A DNA stretch of 64,000 nt from Arthrobacter cheniae. GTDB taxonomy: Bacteria > Actinomycetota > Actinomycetes > Actinomycetales > Micrococcaceae. This document shows, in pieces, positions 51,653 through 60,758 of this stretch. Position 1 is the first letter of the stretch. Every line of letters starts with the position of its first letter. The position numbers and the translations under genes were made by a program. The stretch is taken from positions 124,001-188,000 of the forward strand of contig NZ_QZVT01000007.1 of the NCBI RefSeq assembly GCF_003602275.1, given 5' to 3'. Below the pieces are notes generated by a model that saw only the letters and a program-made list of their open reading frames with translations, searched no databases and was not told the DNA's origin.

Positions 51653-51707
51653 GGCCTGTCCATCCGACAGTACCGCCCGTCACCGACGGGCGACAGGGTG
51701 CGTCGCG

Positions 51708-52442
51708 TCACCCCCGGGCGTACCTCGTGACGAACGCCCGCAGGATCGCCTCGGGCTGGTCCACCACCGTGGCACGGGCCCGCTCCATGTACTCGTCGGC
51801 CTGCTCGGGCGGGAAGTACCCGGCATGCCGGTAGGTGCTGATCCGACCCACGAGCGCATCGACGTCGAGCTCGGGGTGGAACTGGGTGGCGTACACGTTC
51901 TTCCCGACGCGGAACATCTGTACGGGGCATGTGACCGACGACGCCAGCAGCACCGCCGATGCCGGTAACGTCGCGCACGCCTCCTTGTGCCCCACATAGG
52001 CGGCGAACGACGCCGGCAGCCCGGCCAGCAGCGGGTCGGCCGCGCCGTCGTCGGTCAGCGTGACCTCGACGGCGCTGATCGGCTCGGCGTACGTGGTGTC
52101 GATGACCGCGCCCTGGTGCCTCCCGAGGGTGCCGACCCCGTAGCAGGCACCGAGGAACGGGTAATCCTCGGGCACCACCCGGTCCAGCAGCACGCCGAGC
52201 TCGCGCTCGACGCGCACCTGCACCTCGGTCTTCGACTCTTCCGGATCCGAGGAGTTGAAGGGGCTACCGCCGAGGAGGATTCCCGAATAGTCCGCGAGGT
52301 CCAGCGTGGGCAGGGGCTCCGCCTCGAGCCGGATACGCCGGAGCTCACCCTCGGCGAGGCCGCAGTAGCGCAGGAAGCTCTGGTACTCGGCGTCGGCGGC
52401 GTAGTCCTCGGCGCGGGTGGCCAGCAGCAGGAACGGTTTCAC
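51708..52442 (-). CDS. Class I glutamine amidotransferase-like protein
   Basis: 244 residues. Nucleophile Cys in FLGACYGVGTLG and His in YATQFHPELDVDA form the class I GATase pair, with LLGGSPFNSSDPEESK upstream. Similar to GMP-synthase-glutaminase-like proteins that detoxify or process small amides; no synthase domain is attached, so the ammonia acceptor is unknown. It is 55 bases upstream of the SQR-like gene and may be co-transcribed. Confidence 0.85.
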   Translation of the reverse strand: MKPFLLLATRAEDYAADAEYQSFLRYCGLAEGELRRIRLEAEPLPTLDLADYSGILLGGSPFNSSDPEESKTEVQVRVERELGVLLDRVVPEDYPFLGACYGVGTLGRHQGAVIDTTYAEPISAVEVTLTDDGAADPLLAGLPASFAAYVGHKEACATLPASAVLLASSVTCPVQMFRVGKNVYATQFHPELDVDALVGRISTYRHAGYFPPEQADEYMERARATVVDQPEAILRAFVTRYARG

Positions 52443-52543
52443 CCTCCGATGCTACTGGGCAGCGCGTCCGGAGATACGAGCCGGACCGACCACGAGAACA
52501 GGCCACCGGGTTGCCCCGATGGCCGGTTCGCTGGAGGTAGGAC

Positions 52544-54403
52544 CTAGCGATTGCTGCCCGCGTGCTCGAACAGGTCGACGTTCAACTCCGACAGCTCCTG
52601 CGCCACCCGATCGACGTCGGACTTCAGGATGGCGACCGGACCTGCGCTGTGCCGCCCGTGGGAGGCAAGGACGGCGACGACGTCGGAGTGTGCACGAGCC
52701 CGCTCGCCGGCGGCAGGCCGCATGTCCGCATGTCCCTGCGCTCCGACGACGGCGGGCGTGGTGCCCGTGGCCGCCGGGGACATCGATGCGGCTGGACCGG
52801 CCGGTGCGGCCTGGACGAAATCGACCGTGCGGCGGAGCGGGGTCTCCTTCATGAACAGGACGCAGACCAAGCCGACGACCGCGATGACAGCCGTGATCAG
52901 GAAGATCATGGCCGTGCTGTCACCGTAGGCGGCGCGCACGATGTCGGCGATCGGAGCAGGAAGGTCGACGAGGTCGAGCGAACCTCCCGCTGCACCGCCG
53001 GTGGTGGGGATTCCAGCTGCGGCAAGTCCCTCGGTGGTCCTGTCCTCCACCTGCGTACCGAGGATGGCACCCAGGACGGCGACGCCGGCGGCACCACCGA
53101 GCGAGCGGAAGAACGCCACGGACGCACTGGCCGAGCCGATGTCCCGGACCGCCACGGTGTTCTGCACCGCGAGGACGAGGTTCTGCAGCATCAGGCCGAG
53201 GCCCAGGCCGAAGATGAAGGTGTAGATGCCGACCAGCCACAGTTCGGTCAGGTGATCGATGGTTCCGGCGAACCCGAGACCCGCGATGAGGAACAGTGCA
53301 CCCGCGACGAGGTACCTCTTCCACTTGCCGTACTTCGTAACGAGCTGACCGGCGCCGATGGATCCGATCAGGTTGCCGGCGATCATGGGGAGGGTCAGCA
53401 GGCCGGCCTCGGTCGGCGTCGCGCCGCGGGCGACCTGGTAGTACTGGCCGAGGTAGCTCGAGCTGGCGAACAGCGCGATGCCGACGGCGATCGAGGCGAT
53501 GATGGCCAGCGCCGTGGTGCGCTCGGAGATGATCGCGAGCGGGATGATGGGCTCGGCGACCTTCGACTCGACGACCAGGAGGAGTGCCAGCAGGATCACG
53601 CTGCCTCCAACCATGAGGGCGCTCTCGCGGGAGAACCACTCGTAGTAGCCCTCCTTGCCGGCGACGGAGATCCAGATGAGCAGGAGGCTCACGCCCGAGG
53701 TCACGAGGATGGATCCTAGCCAGTCGATCCGCGCCTTGCGACGCGTGTCGGGAAGCTTCAGGGTGACCTGGAGCAGGATCAGGGCGATGATCGCGAGCGG
53801 CACGCAGACGAAGAACGTCCAGCGCCAGCCGAGGGGCGAGTCGACGATGAACCCGCCGAGGAGCGGTCCGCCGGCGGTGGCGACGGCCATGACGCCGCCC
53901 ATGTAGCCCGAGTACCGGCCGCGCTCACGCGGAGCGATGATGGTCCCGATGATGGCCTGCGCCAGAGCGGTGAGGCCGCCCATCGCGACACCCTGGATGA
54001 CGCGTGCGGTGAGCAGCAGGGGGATGGTCTCCGCGAATCCCGCGAGGACGGAGCCCGCCACGAAGATGACGATGCTGACCTGCACCAGCACCTTCTTGTC
54101 GAACAGGTCGGAGAACTTTCCCCAGATCGGGGTGGTTGCGGCGTTCGCGAGCAGCGCCGCGGTGATGACCCAGGCGAAATCCGTCTGCGAACCATTGAGG
54201 TCGCTCATGATCGTCGGGAGGGCGTTCGCCACGATGGTGCTGCTCAGGATCGCCGTGAAGAGGGCGGCGAGCAGGCCGGTGAGTGCCTGCAGGATCTGCC
54301 TGTGGCCCATGGGTTCGGCGGTTCGGGGCTGCTGGGAGGTGCCGGTCGGTTGCGGCAGGGCAACCTCCGCGGCCTTCTCCCGGGTGGAATGGGTAGCCGT
54401 CAT
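52544..54403 (-). CDS. DHA2-family (EmrB/QacA) MFS drug exporter
   Basis: 619 residues with about fourteen membrane helices: GLLAALFTAILSSTIVANAL, the D-loop WGKFSDLFDKKV, motif C-like GVMAVATAGGPLLGGFIVD, GWRWTFFVCVPLAIIALILL. A long C-terminal cytosolic tail of ~90 residues follows. Proton-driven export of drugs or metabolites. Start overlaps the MarR stop, so the regulator and pump are one operon. Its substrate is unknown. Confidence 0.9.
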   Translation of the reverse strand: MTATHSTREKAAEVALPQPTGTSQQPRTAEPMGHRQILQALTGLLAALFTAILSSTIVANALPTIMSDLNGSQTDFAWVITAALLANAATTPIWGKFSDLFDKKVLVQVSIVIFVAGSVLAGFAETIPLLLTARVIQGVAMGGLTALAQAIIGTIIAPRERGRYSGYMGGVMAVATAGGPLLGGFIVDSPLGWRWTFFVCVPLAIIALILLQVTLKLPDTRRKARIDWLGSILVTSGVSLLLIWISVAGKEGYYEWFSRESALMVGGSVILLALLLVVESKVAEPIIPLAIISERTTALAIIASIAVGIALFASSSYLGQYYQVARGATPTEAGLLTLPMIAGNLIGSIGAGQLVTKYGKWKRYLVAGALFLIAGLGFAGTIDHLTELWLVGIYTFIFGLGLGLMLQNLVLAVQNTVAVRDIGSASASVAFFRSLGGAAGVAVLGAILGTQVEDRTTEGLAAAGIPTTGGAAGGSLDLVDLPAPIADIVRAAYGDSTAMIFLITAVIAVVGLVCVLFMKETPLRRTVDFVQAAPAGPAASMSPAATGTTPAVVGAQGHADMRPAAGERARAHSDVVAVLASHGRHSAGPVAILKSDVDRVAQELSELNVDLFEHAGSNR

Positions 54404-54957
54404 CGTTCTTCCTTGGTGATCTTGGACGAGGGGTCCGGATGGTGACGGCCGTCGTTGCCCGTGCTGTGGGTGGTGCGTGGGGTCCTGAGGGCGTCCGTAC
54501 GCCCTCCCCCTGGCTGCTGCGAGGCGGAACGGAAGGCTGCGGTCAGATGCTGCACGGACGATGACGCCGCTTCGGCCTCATCCTCGGTCCACTCGGAGAG
54601 GATGTTCCGCAGTGTCTCGGCCCGCCGCTCGTAGGTCTCGGCGAGATACGCCTGCCCCTCCCCGGAGAGCGAGAGCTGGCAGGCGCGGCCGTCGAGCGGG
54701 TCCGGCAAGCGGACCACGAAGCCGTAGTGCTCGAGATCGGCGAGTTGGCGGCTCAGGGCCGACGGTCCGATCCCGAGCCTGGCGGCCAGTGCGGACGCTC
54801 GCAGCGGTTCGCCCTGTCCGATGAAGAAGAGGACACCCGTGTGCGCGGGACCGAGATCCGAGTACTTCATGCCGGCTGCGGTGATGCCCCGCAGGGCACG
54901 CTGCAGATCGAAGATGTTGTGCACCAGCTCTGCAGCTGTGTGCTGGTTGACCGACAT
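54400..54957 (-). CDS. MarR-family transcriptional regulator
   Basis: 185 residues with the winged-helix core LRASALAARLGIGPSALSRQ, LADLEHYGFVVRLPDPLDGR (wing with D-x-R). N-terminal dimerisation helices and a C-terminal tail of ~35 non-conserved residues. Controls the following efflux pump and itself through the AAGTAA-type repeats upstream. Confidence 0.9.
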   Translation of the reverse strand: MSVNQHTAAELVHNIFDLQRALRGITAAGMKYSDLGPAHTGVLFFIGQGEPLRASALAARLGIGPSALSRQLADLEHYGFVVRLPDPLDGRACQLSLSGEGQAYLAETYERRAETLRNILSEWTEDEAEAASSSVQHLTAAFRSASQQPGGGRTDALRTPRTTHSTGNDGRHHPDPSSKITKEER

Positions 54958-54974
54958 GGCATACTCCCGAACTC

Positions 54975-54998
54975 GTTTACTTCGTTGCTCTAAGTAAC
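54975..54998. promoter_or_regulatory. MarR-type operator candidate
   Basis: GTTTACTT-N9-AAGTAAC, inverted, 18 bases before the MarR start. A second AACTAAGTAAAC half-site cluster lies at 55024-55035. Confidence 0.6.
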
Positions 54999-55191
54999 TG
55001 TACTCTCGCCGTTTCGTTAGGTCAACTAAGTAAACTACCCTGCAGGCCCTCCAGCGAGCGCGTCAAGCAACCGACGACGACGCACGGAGTGGTTGCGGTC
55101 GCGCCCGGCGCCCTGTTAGGCCTGTTGTACAAGGGCAGTTGGATCACCTGTCGAAGAGTGCCCACCCGGGCCGCGAAAGAGGACGTTCGCC

Positions 55192-57603
55192 ATGACGCGC
55201 AAGGAACCCCGCGTAGAGGAAGTCGACGAGAAGGACCTCAAGGTCGAGAAGCGGCCGAAGGAGTGGGCGGCAGGCCTGCCTGGCGTCTATTACTCGATGA
55301 AGCCCGCCATCGAGCACATGGGTATAGAGCGGACACTCAAGACCGTCCTCAAGATGAACCACAAGGACGGCTTCGACTGCCCGAGCTGTGCCTGGCCGGA
55401 TCCCGACAAGCGCAAGACCTTCGAGTTCTGCGAGAACGGTGCCAAGGCCGTCACCTGGGAGGCGGCGCCCGTCATCATCTCCAAGGACTTCTGGGCCGAG
55501 CACTCGATCAGCGACCTCCGCGAGCGCTCCGAGTACTGGCTCGGCATGCAGGGGCGCATTGTCGAACCCGTCTACAAGCCGGCCGGCGAGGACCACTACC
55601 GGCCCGTGAGCTGGGATGAGGCCTTCGAGATCGTCGGGAAGAAGCTGAAGAGCCTCGATTCACCGGACGAGGCCGCCTTCTACACCAGTGGTCGCACCTC
55701 GAACGAGGCTGCCTTCCTGTACCAGCTGTTCGCGCGCGGCTTCGGCACCAACAACCTGCCCGACTGCTCCAACATGTGCCACGAGTCCTCCGGCTGGGGC
55801 ATGGGACAGACCATCGGTATCGGCAAGGCGACCGTCACGTTCGACGACTACGCACACGCAGACCTGATCATCGTTATGGGCCAGAATCCGGGCACGAACC
55901 ATCCGCGTATGCTGACCGAGCTGGAGGGCTGCAAGCGGAACGGCGGGCAGATCGTGGCGGTCAATCCCCTCCCCGAGGCATCCCTCAAGCGTTACAAGAA
56001 CCCGCAGCTGGTGCGGGGCGTCATCGGCAAGGGCACCGAGATCGCGGACCAGTTCCTCCAGATCCGGCTCGGCGGCGACATGGCCCTCCTGCAGGCCGTG
56101 TCCAAGCGCGTCTTCGAGGCCGAGGCCAGGAATCCCGGCACCGTGCTGGACCACGCCTTCCTCGAGGAGCACTGTGAGGGCCTGGACGAGCTGCGCGAGT
56201 ACCTGCTGAAACTGGACGAGGCCACCGTCCTCGAAGCCACGGGACTGCGTACCGAGGAGATCGACGAGCTCGCCGCCCGCTACCTTGCCGCCGACAAGGT
56301 CATCATCACCTGGGCGATGGGCATCACCCAGCAGAAGAAGGGCGTCGCGACGATCAAGGAGATGATCAACCTTCTGCTCCTGCGCGGCAATATCGGCAAG
56401 CCCGGTGCCGGTGCCTCCCCCATCCGCGGCCACAGCAACGTGCAGGGTGACCGCACCATGGGCATCTGGGAGCAGATGCCGCCCAGGTTCATGGACGCCC
56501 TCGGCAAGGAGTTCGGCTTCGAGCCGCCGCGCGAGCACGGCGCCGATGCCGTCGAGTCCATCCGGCGCATGCGGGACGGCAAGGTCAAGGTGCTCATCGC
56601 CCTCGGCGGGAACCTCGTCTCCGCCATCTCGGACACGCAGGTCGCGGAGAAGGCGTTCCAGAACACCGACATGACCGTGCAGATCTCGATCAAGCTCAAC
56701 CGCTCCCACCTCATCACGGGTGACGAGGCGCTGATCCTGCCCTGCAAGGGCCGCACCGAGATCGACCGCCAAGAGACGGGCGTCCAGTTTGTCTCGGTCG
56801 AGGACACCGTGTGCGCAGTCCATCCCTCCTGGGGCAGCGTCGAGCCCGTCTCCGAGAACCTGCTCTCCGAGCCGGCGATCATCAGCCGCCTCGCCCGCGC
56901 CTCGATCGACGGGAAGATCAACGCGGACTGGGAGGGCTTCGAGAAGGACTACGACCTCATCCGCGAGCACATCGCGCATGTGGTCGAGGGCTGCGAGGAC
57001 TACAACCGGAAAATCCGGCAGAAGGGCGGCTTCATCCTGCCCAATGGCCCGAGGGATTCGCGCACCTTCAACACGCCGACGGGCAAGGCCGTGCTCACCG
57101 TCAACGACCTCGAATACCTCGAGCGCCCCGAGGGCACGCTGATCCTGCAATCGCTGCGCGCCCACGACCAGTGGAACACCACCATCTACAGCAACAACGA
57201 CCGCTACCGCGGCATCAAGAAGGGCCGGCACGTGGTGTTCATCAACCCCGAGGACATCACGGAGTTGGGCCTGAAGGACGGCCAGAACGTGGACATCTAC
57301 GGCGTGTACGACGACGGCGTGCAGCGGGTGCTCCGCGCCTACCGGGTGGTGTCCTACCCGACAGCGCGCGGCTGCGCGGCCTCCTACTACCCGGAGGCAA
57401 ACGTGCTCGTGCCACTGGATCATGTAGCGCAGGGCAGCAACACGCCGACCTCCAAGCAGGTCATCGTGCGTTTCGAGCCGAGCACGCATACGGCGCCCTC
57501 GGAGCACCACGCCGTCGCCACGGCGCCGGCGCCCGATGCCGAGGCGGACGGCTTTCCTGGTGCCGGCACGCCGGTGAAGGCGGCGGAGGCAGCGAACGCC
57601 TGA
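55192..57603 (+). CDS. FdhF/YdeP-type molybdopterin oxidoreductase
   Basis: 803 residues. N-terminal DGFDCPSCAWPDPDKRKTFE then FCENGAKAVTWE provides the Fe-S/Cys region of YdeP-like enzymes; MCHESSGWGMGQTIGIGK occupies the Mo-ligand loop; molybdopterin binding and C-terminal dinucleotide-binding domain (TPTGKAVLTVNDLEYL, YSNNDRYRGIKKGRHVVFIN) follow. Family members include formate-dehydrogenase-like oxidoreductases and acid-resistance YdeP. No cytochrome or Fe-S partner gene is adjacent. AAAGAGGA precedes the ATG. The DUF6457 gene close by fits a molybdenum-cofactor context. Confidence 0.85.
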   Translation: MTRKEPRVEEVDEKDLKVEKRPKEWAAGLPGVYYSMKPAIEHMGIERTLKTVLKMNHKDGFDCPSCAWPDPDKRKTFEFCENGAKAVTWEAAPVIISKDFWAEHSISDLRERSEYWLGMQGRIVEPVYKPAGEDHYRPVSWDEAFEIVGKKLKSLDSPDEAAFYTSGRTSNEAAFLYQLFARGFGTNNLPDCSNMCHESSGWGMGQTIGIGKATVTFDDYAHADLIIVMGQNPGTNHPRMLTELEGCKRNGGQIVAVNPLPEASLKRYKNPQLVRGVIGKGTEIADQFLQIRLGGDMALLQAVSKRVFEAEARNPGTVLDHAFLEEHCEGLDELREYLLKLDEATVLEATGLRTEEIDELAARYLAADKVIITWAMGITQQKKGVATIKEMINLLLLRGNIGKPGAGASPIRGHSNVQGDRTMGIWEQMPPRFMDALGKEFGFEPPREHGADAVESIRRMRDGKVKVLIALGGNLVSAISDTQVAEKAFQNTDMTVQISIKLNRSHLITGDEALILPCKGRTEIDRQETGVQFVSVEDTVCAVHPSWGSVEPVSENLLSEPAIISRLARASIDGKINADWEGFEKDYDLIREHIAHVVEGCEDYNRKIRQKGGFILPNGPRDSRTFNTPTGKAVLTVNDLEYLERPEGTLILQSLRAHDQWNTTIYSNNDRYRGIKKGRHVVFINPEDITELGLKDGQNVDIYGVYDDGVQRVLRAYRVVSYPTARGCAASYYPEANVLVPLDHVAQGSNTPTSKQVIVRFEPSTHTAPSEHHAVATAPAPDAEADGFPGAGTPVKAAEAANA

Positions 57604-57676
57604 CGCGCGGCCCCGCCAGGACCCGGCGTCGCACGTCCGCCTCGTCGGGCTCATGAGGCGGGCAGATCAGTCATCG

Positions 57677-57709
57677 GGCGGGAGCGGCCCTGGTCGGTCC
57701 GCTCCCGCC
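57677..57709 (+). terminator. Terminator after the molybdoenzyme gene
   Basis: A perfect 11-bp stem GGCGGGAGCGG / CCGCTCCCGCC with an 11-base loop, 73 bases after the stop codon. Confidence 0.8.
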
Positions 57710-57750
57710 GATAGACTGCACCGGTCACAGCGACCACGAGGGGCGGGCCC

Positions 57751-59049
57751 ATGCATCGGCACCGGGATCGGCAGCAGGAGCAGGACGGTAGCCGTCAGCC
57801 CGGGCAGGACGGGAGCCAGCAGCGCCGCGTGATCCGTGTGCTCGTTGTCGCCCAGATCCTCGGCGGCGTCGGCGCCGGCGCCACGCTGTCCCTCGGGGCA
57901 CTGCTCGCGGCCGAGACGTCCGGCTCGAGCGCATGGTCCGGAATGGCGGCGACCATGGCGACGCTCGGCGCCGCCGCCGCGGCCGTTCCCCTCGCTACGC
58001 TTGCCCAGCGCCGGGGACGCCGCATCTCGCTCGCTACGGGCTCCCTCATCTCGTGCTGCGGCGCGCTGCTCGCCATCACTGCGGCCTCGCTCTCCCTCTT
58101 CCCACTCCTGCTCGTGGCACTCGTCCTCCTCGGGGCAGGGGCCGCGACAGGACTCCAGGCCCGCTTCGCGGCGACCGATCTCGCTACCCAGTCGACGCGC
58201 GGGCGCAGCCTCGCCGTCGTGGTCTGGTCCACGACCATCGGAGCCGTCCTCGGCCCAAATCTCTTCGAACCGGGGCAGGTCGTGGCGGGGGTCCTCGGCA
58301 TACCGCCCCTGAGCGGGGGTTTCGTCTTCACCGCAGCGGCGCAGGTCGCCGCCGCGATCGTCTACTCCCTGGGGCTGCGTCCCGACCCGTTGCTGACCGC
58401 CCTGCGCCATCAGGCCGCGGACCGCCCGGCGGAGGATGCAGCGCCGGGGAAGCAGCGCGGCTTGGCCATCCTCGCCCGCAATCCTGGTGCACGCTTCGCC
58501 GTCGTGACCATCGCCGTCAGTCATGCAGCAATGGTCTCCGTGATGGCCATGACGCCGGTGCACCTGCATGACCACGGGGCGGGGCTGTCCGTGATCGGAC
58601 TGACCATCAGCCTGCATGTGGCCGGGATGTACGCCCTGTCCCCCGTGTTCGGCTGGATCGCGGACCGCGTCGGCACCACGCAGGGCATCCTTTGCGGCCA
58701 GGTGCTCCTGCTCGTCGCGCTCCTGACGGCTTGGCGGGGCTCGGAATCCGAGGCAGGGGTGACGGCGAGCCTGATCCTGCTGGGCTTCGGCTGGTCGGCC
58801 TGCATCGTCTCGGCGTCCGCGCTCCTCGCAGGCGCCGTCGACGTCAGCGAGCGCGCACCCGTCCAGGGATCATCGGACCTCGTGATGAACCTCGCCGGAG
58901 CCCTGGGCGGCGCACTCGCCGGTCCGGCCCTGGTGCTGCTGGGCTACTCGGGCCTGGGCGCCATCGCAGCGGTACCCGTCGCCGTCGTGCTGGCCTGGAC
59001 GCTCACGCGCCTTTCTGCCGCACGGACGAAGGACCCGCTCCTGGCATAG
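57751..59049 (+). CDS. MFS transporter, 432 residues
   Basis: A Gln/Arg-rich ~26-residue N-terminus precedes about twelve helices (VIRVLVVAQILGGVGAGATL, LATLAQRRGRRISLATG with the MFS A-like motif, GWIADRVGTTQGILCG at the second repeat). It resembles YfiS/major-facilitator members of unknown substrate often found near molybdoenzyme genes. Ends 9 bases from the convergent DUF6457 stop. Confidence 0.83.
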   Translation: MHRHRDRQQEQDGSRQPGQDGSQQRRVIRVLVVAQILGGVGAGATLSLGALLAAETSGSSAWSGMAATMATLGAAAAAVPLATLAQRRGRRISLATGSLISCCGALLAITAASLSLFPLLLVALVLLGAGAATGLQARFAATDLATQSTRGRSLAVVVWSTTIGAVLGPNLFEPGQVVAGVLGIPPLSGGFVFTAAAQVAAAIVYSLGLRPDPLLTALRHQAADRPAEDAAPGKQRGLAILARNPGARFAVVTIAVSHAAMVSVMAMTPVHLHDHGAGLSVIGLTISLHVAGMYALSPVFGWIADRVGTTQGILCGQVLLLVALLTAWRGSESEAGVTASLILLGFGWSACIVSASALLAGAVDVSERAPVQGSSDLVMNLAGALGGALAGPALVLLGYSGLGAIAAVPVAVVLAWTLTRLSAARTKDPLLA

Positions 59050-59058
59050 CGAGGGGCC

Positions 59059-59373
59059 CTACTGCGCCGAGCCGGTCCAGCCCTTCTCCTCCTGCGTCTC
59101 CTCGCTCCTCTGCAGGACGGTCATCACGGTGTTGGCGGCCTTCTCGACGGCGGCACTGGTCTCCTCGCGGCCATCGGTGGTGACGGTACCCGCCGCGTAG
59201 CCGACCATGAAGGCACTGATGGCGCCGGCATGGGGTGAGACATCGCGGGCCGACCGCTCGGCGAGTTCCACGATGCGCGGGTGGTCCACTTCGAGGTCCA
59301 GCACCTGAAGGGCCTGTGCCAGGGTGCGGCTCCACTCGCTGAGGGTGCGCTCTTCGTCGTCGGGCGTTGCCAT
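59059..59373 (-). CDS. DUF6457 protein, 104 residues
   Basis: Begins MATPDDEERTLSEWSRTLAQ; helical throughout with DLEVDHPRIVELAERSARDV and SPHAGAISAFMVGYAAGT, a pattern of the DUF6457 family that occurs alone or attached to molybdopterin-guanine-dinucleotide biosynthesis proteins. GGAGACACC lies just before the ATG at 59373. By neighbourhood it may help the FdhF-like enzyme acquire its cofactor (inference). Confidence 0.78.
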   Translation of the reverse strand: MATPDDEERTLSEWSRTLAQALQVLDLEVDHPRIVELAERSARDVSPHAGAISAFMVGYAAGTVTTDGREETSAAVEKAANTVMTVLQRSEETQEEKGWTGSAQ

Positions 59374-59458
59374 GGTGTCTCCTCGGGTCGGATGCGGTCG
59401 GGGCGGGACAGGTGCACGTTGCAGCCGCCGGCTGACGCCGGCACCGCTCCCCCAAGCT

Positions 59459-59614
59459 TTAGCACCGGCCCGGCGACCCTTCAACGAGGAGCTCCCACAG
59501 GCCGGATTCAGCCTTCACTTGACTTAGCAAAGTTCCGGGGATGTAACTCCCAAACGGCCTGGTGCGCGAGACACCGCTTTCGCGCGCAACGTCGGCGCTG
59601 GTGATTCCTGCCAT
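59459..59614 (-). pseudogene. LacI HTH fragment
   Basis: A 51-codon frame reading MAGITSADVARESGVSRT then RPFGSYIPGTLLSQVKAESG and LWELLVEGSPGRC. The first 18 residues are the LacI-family DNA-recognition helix (ITSADVARESGVSRTTVS-like), after which the sequence diverges, indicating a deletion fused to unrelated bases. A strong GGAAGGGGGAG site precedes the ATG. Probably the relic of a lost LacI regulator; a functional short DNA-binding peptide is unlikely. Confidence 0.6.
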
Positions 59615-59678
59615 CGCTCCCCCTTCCAGCCGGTGCGTCCTGCCGCTCGGTCCTGCCTGTCAGTGTAGGTGGGGGCCC

Positions 59679-60689
59679 TCAGGCACCCGTCCCGCCGGCA
59701 CGGACGACACTGGGCGTCGTGCCGCACCACCGCCGCACGCACCGGGTGAGGGCCGACTGCTCGGACAGCCCCACCAGCCCGGCGATCTGCTGCAGCGGCA
59801 GGTCCGTCCGGGTCAGCAGCCGCAACGCCGCATCGCGCCGGGCGTCGTCGAGCAGGGACTCGAAGGAGGTGCCCTCGGCGGCGAGCCGACGCTGCAGGGT
59901 GCGGGCATGCATCCCGAGGAGCCTCGCTGCGGAGTCGATCCGCGGCGGTGACGTGCCCAGCATGCGGTCGATGGCGGTCCGGACCTGCGGGGCGACGACC
60001 CGCCCCGGCTCCGGGAAGTGGCTGTGGAGGTAGTCGAGGGCAATCTCACGGAGCGTCTCGTCCACCCCGGCCAAAGGGCGGTCGAGCAGGCTCCGGGGCA
60101 CGCGCAGCAGCGAGGCGGACTGGCCGAACCGGACCTCGGCGCCGAAGAATTCGGTGTAGCGGGAAGCGGGCGCCTTCGGGAGGTGGGACAGATGGACCGA
60201 GTGAAGAGCGTAGTGCCCGTCCACCAGGAAGCGGATCATGCGGTGCGAGAACGCGAGGATCGCGTCGGTGGCTTGGCGGGGCGGCGGCCCCTCCGAAGAC
60301 CCGTAGCACAGGCCGACGTCGCCGGCGCGCCCCTCCGGATCGGCGACGATGGTGAAGCGCAGCACGGGGCTGTGGAGAAAGAGGAACTGGGAGGCGCATC
60401 CGAGGGCCGCACCGACCGTCGGCGAATTCTGCACGGCGATCGCGAGCGGACCGAGGATGCCGATGTCCTGGTACTCGGAGATCCGCAGGCCGAGGTCCGG
60501 GCAAGGCAGCGCCCGTGCCGCCCCCTCGAGGAGCTTCGCCATGGCGACGTCGGACACGAGTACGTCATCACCGTCGAGCGCGTCCAGCGGCACCCGGAAC
60601 TGCGCGGCCAGGGCCTCGGCGTCGCCCCCCAACTGTTCGACAACGTCGCGGAAGCCGCGCATCCCGGCCGACCTGATGACAGAGCTCAT
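59679..60689 (-). CDS. AraC-family regulator, VirS-like
   Basis: 336 residues: N-terminal arabinose-binding-like (Arabinose_bd) domain with LGLRISEYQDIGILGPLAIA and QFLFLHSPVLRFTIV, and a C-terminal AraC HTH pair (AARLLGMHARTLQRRLAAEG; IAGLVGLSEQSALTRCVRRW). Domain order and wording resemble mycobacterial VirS, which activates the mymA operon divergently, the same arrangement as here. Probably responds to acid or a fatty-acyl-type ligand and activates the FMO operon (inference). Confidence 0.87.
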   Translation of the reverse strand: MSSVIRSAGMRGFRDVVEQLGGDAEALAAQFRVPLDALDGDDVLVSDVAMAKLLEGAARALPCPDLGLRISEYQDIGILGPLAIAVQNSPTVGAALGCASQFLFLHSPVLRFTIVADPEGRAGDVGLCYGSSEGPPPRQATDAILAFSHRMIRFLVDGHYALHSVHLSHLPKAPASRYTEFFGAEVRFGQSASLLRVPRSLLDRPLAGVDETLREIALDYLHSHFPEPGRVVAPQVRTAIDRMLGTSPPRIDSAARLLGMHARTLQRRLAAEGTSFESLLDDARRDAALRLLTRTDLPLQQIAGLVGLSEQSALTRCVRRWCGTTPSVVRAGGTGA

Positions 60690-60758
60690 GTCGTACAAGG
60701 GTAAATAGCTGTCGCCCCACGTCAAGTGCCAGGACCGCCACCGCCGAATAATAGAGGG

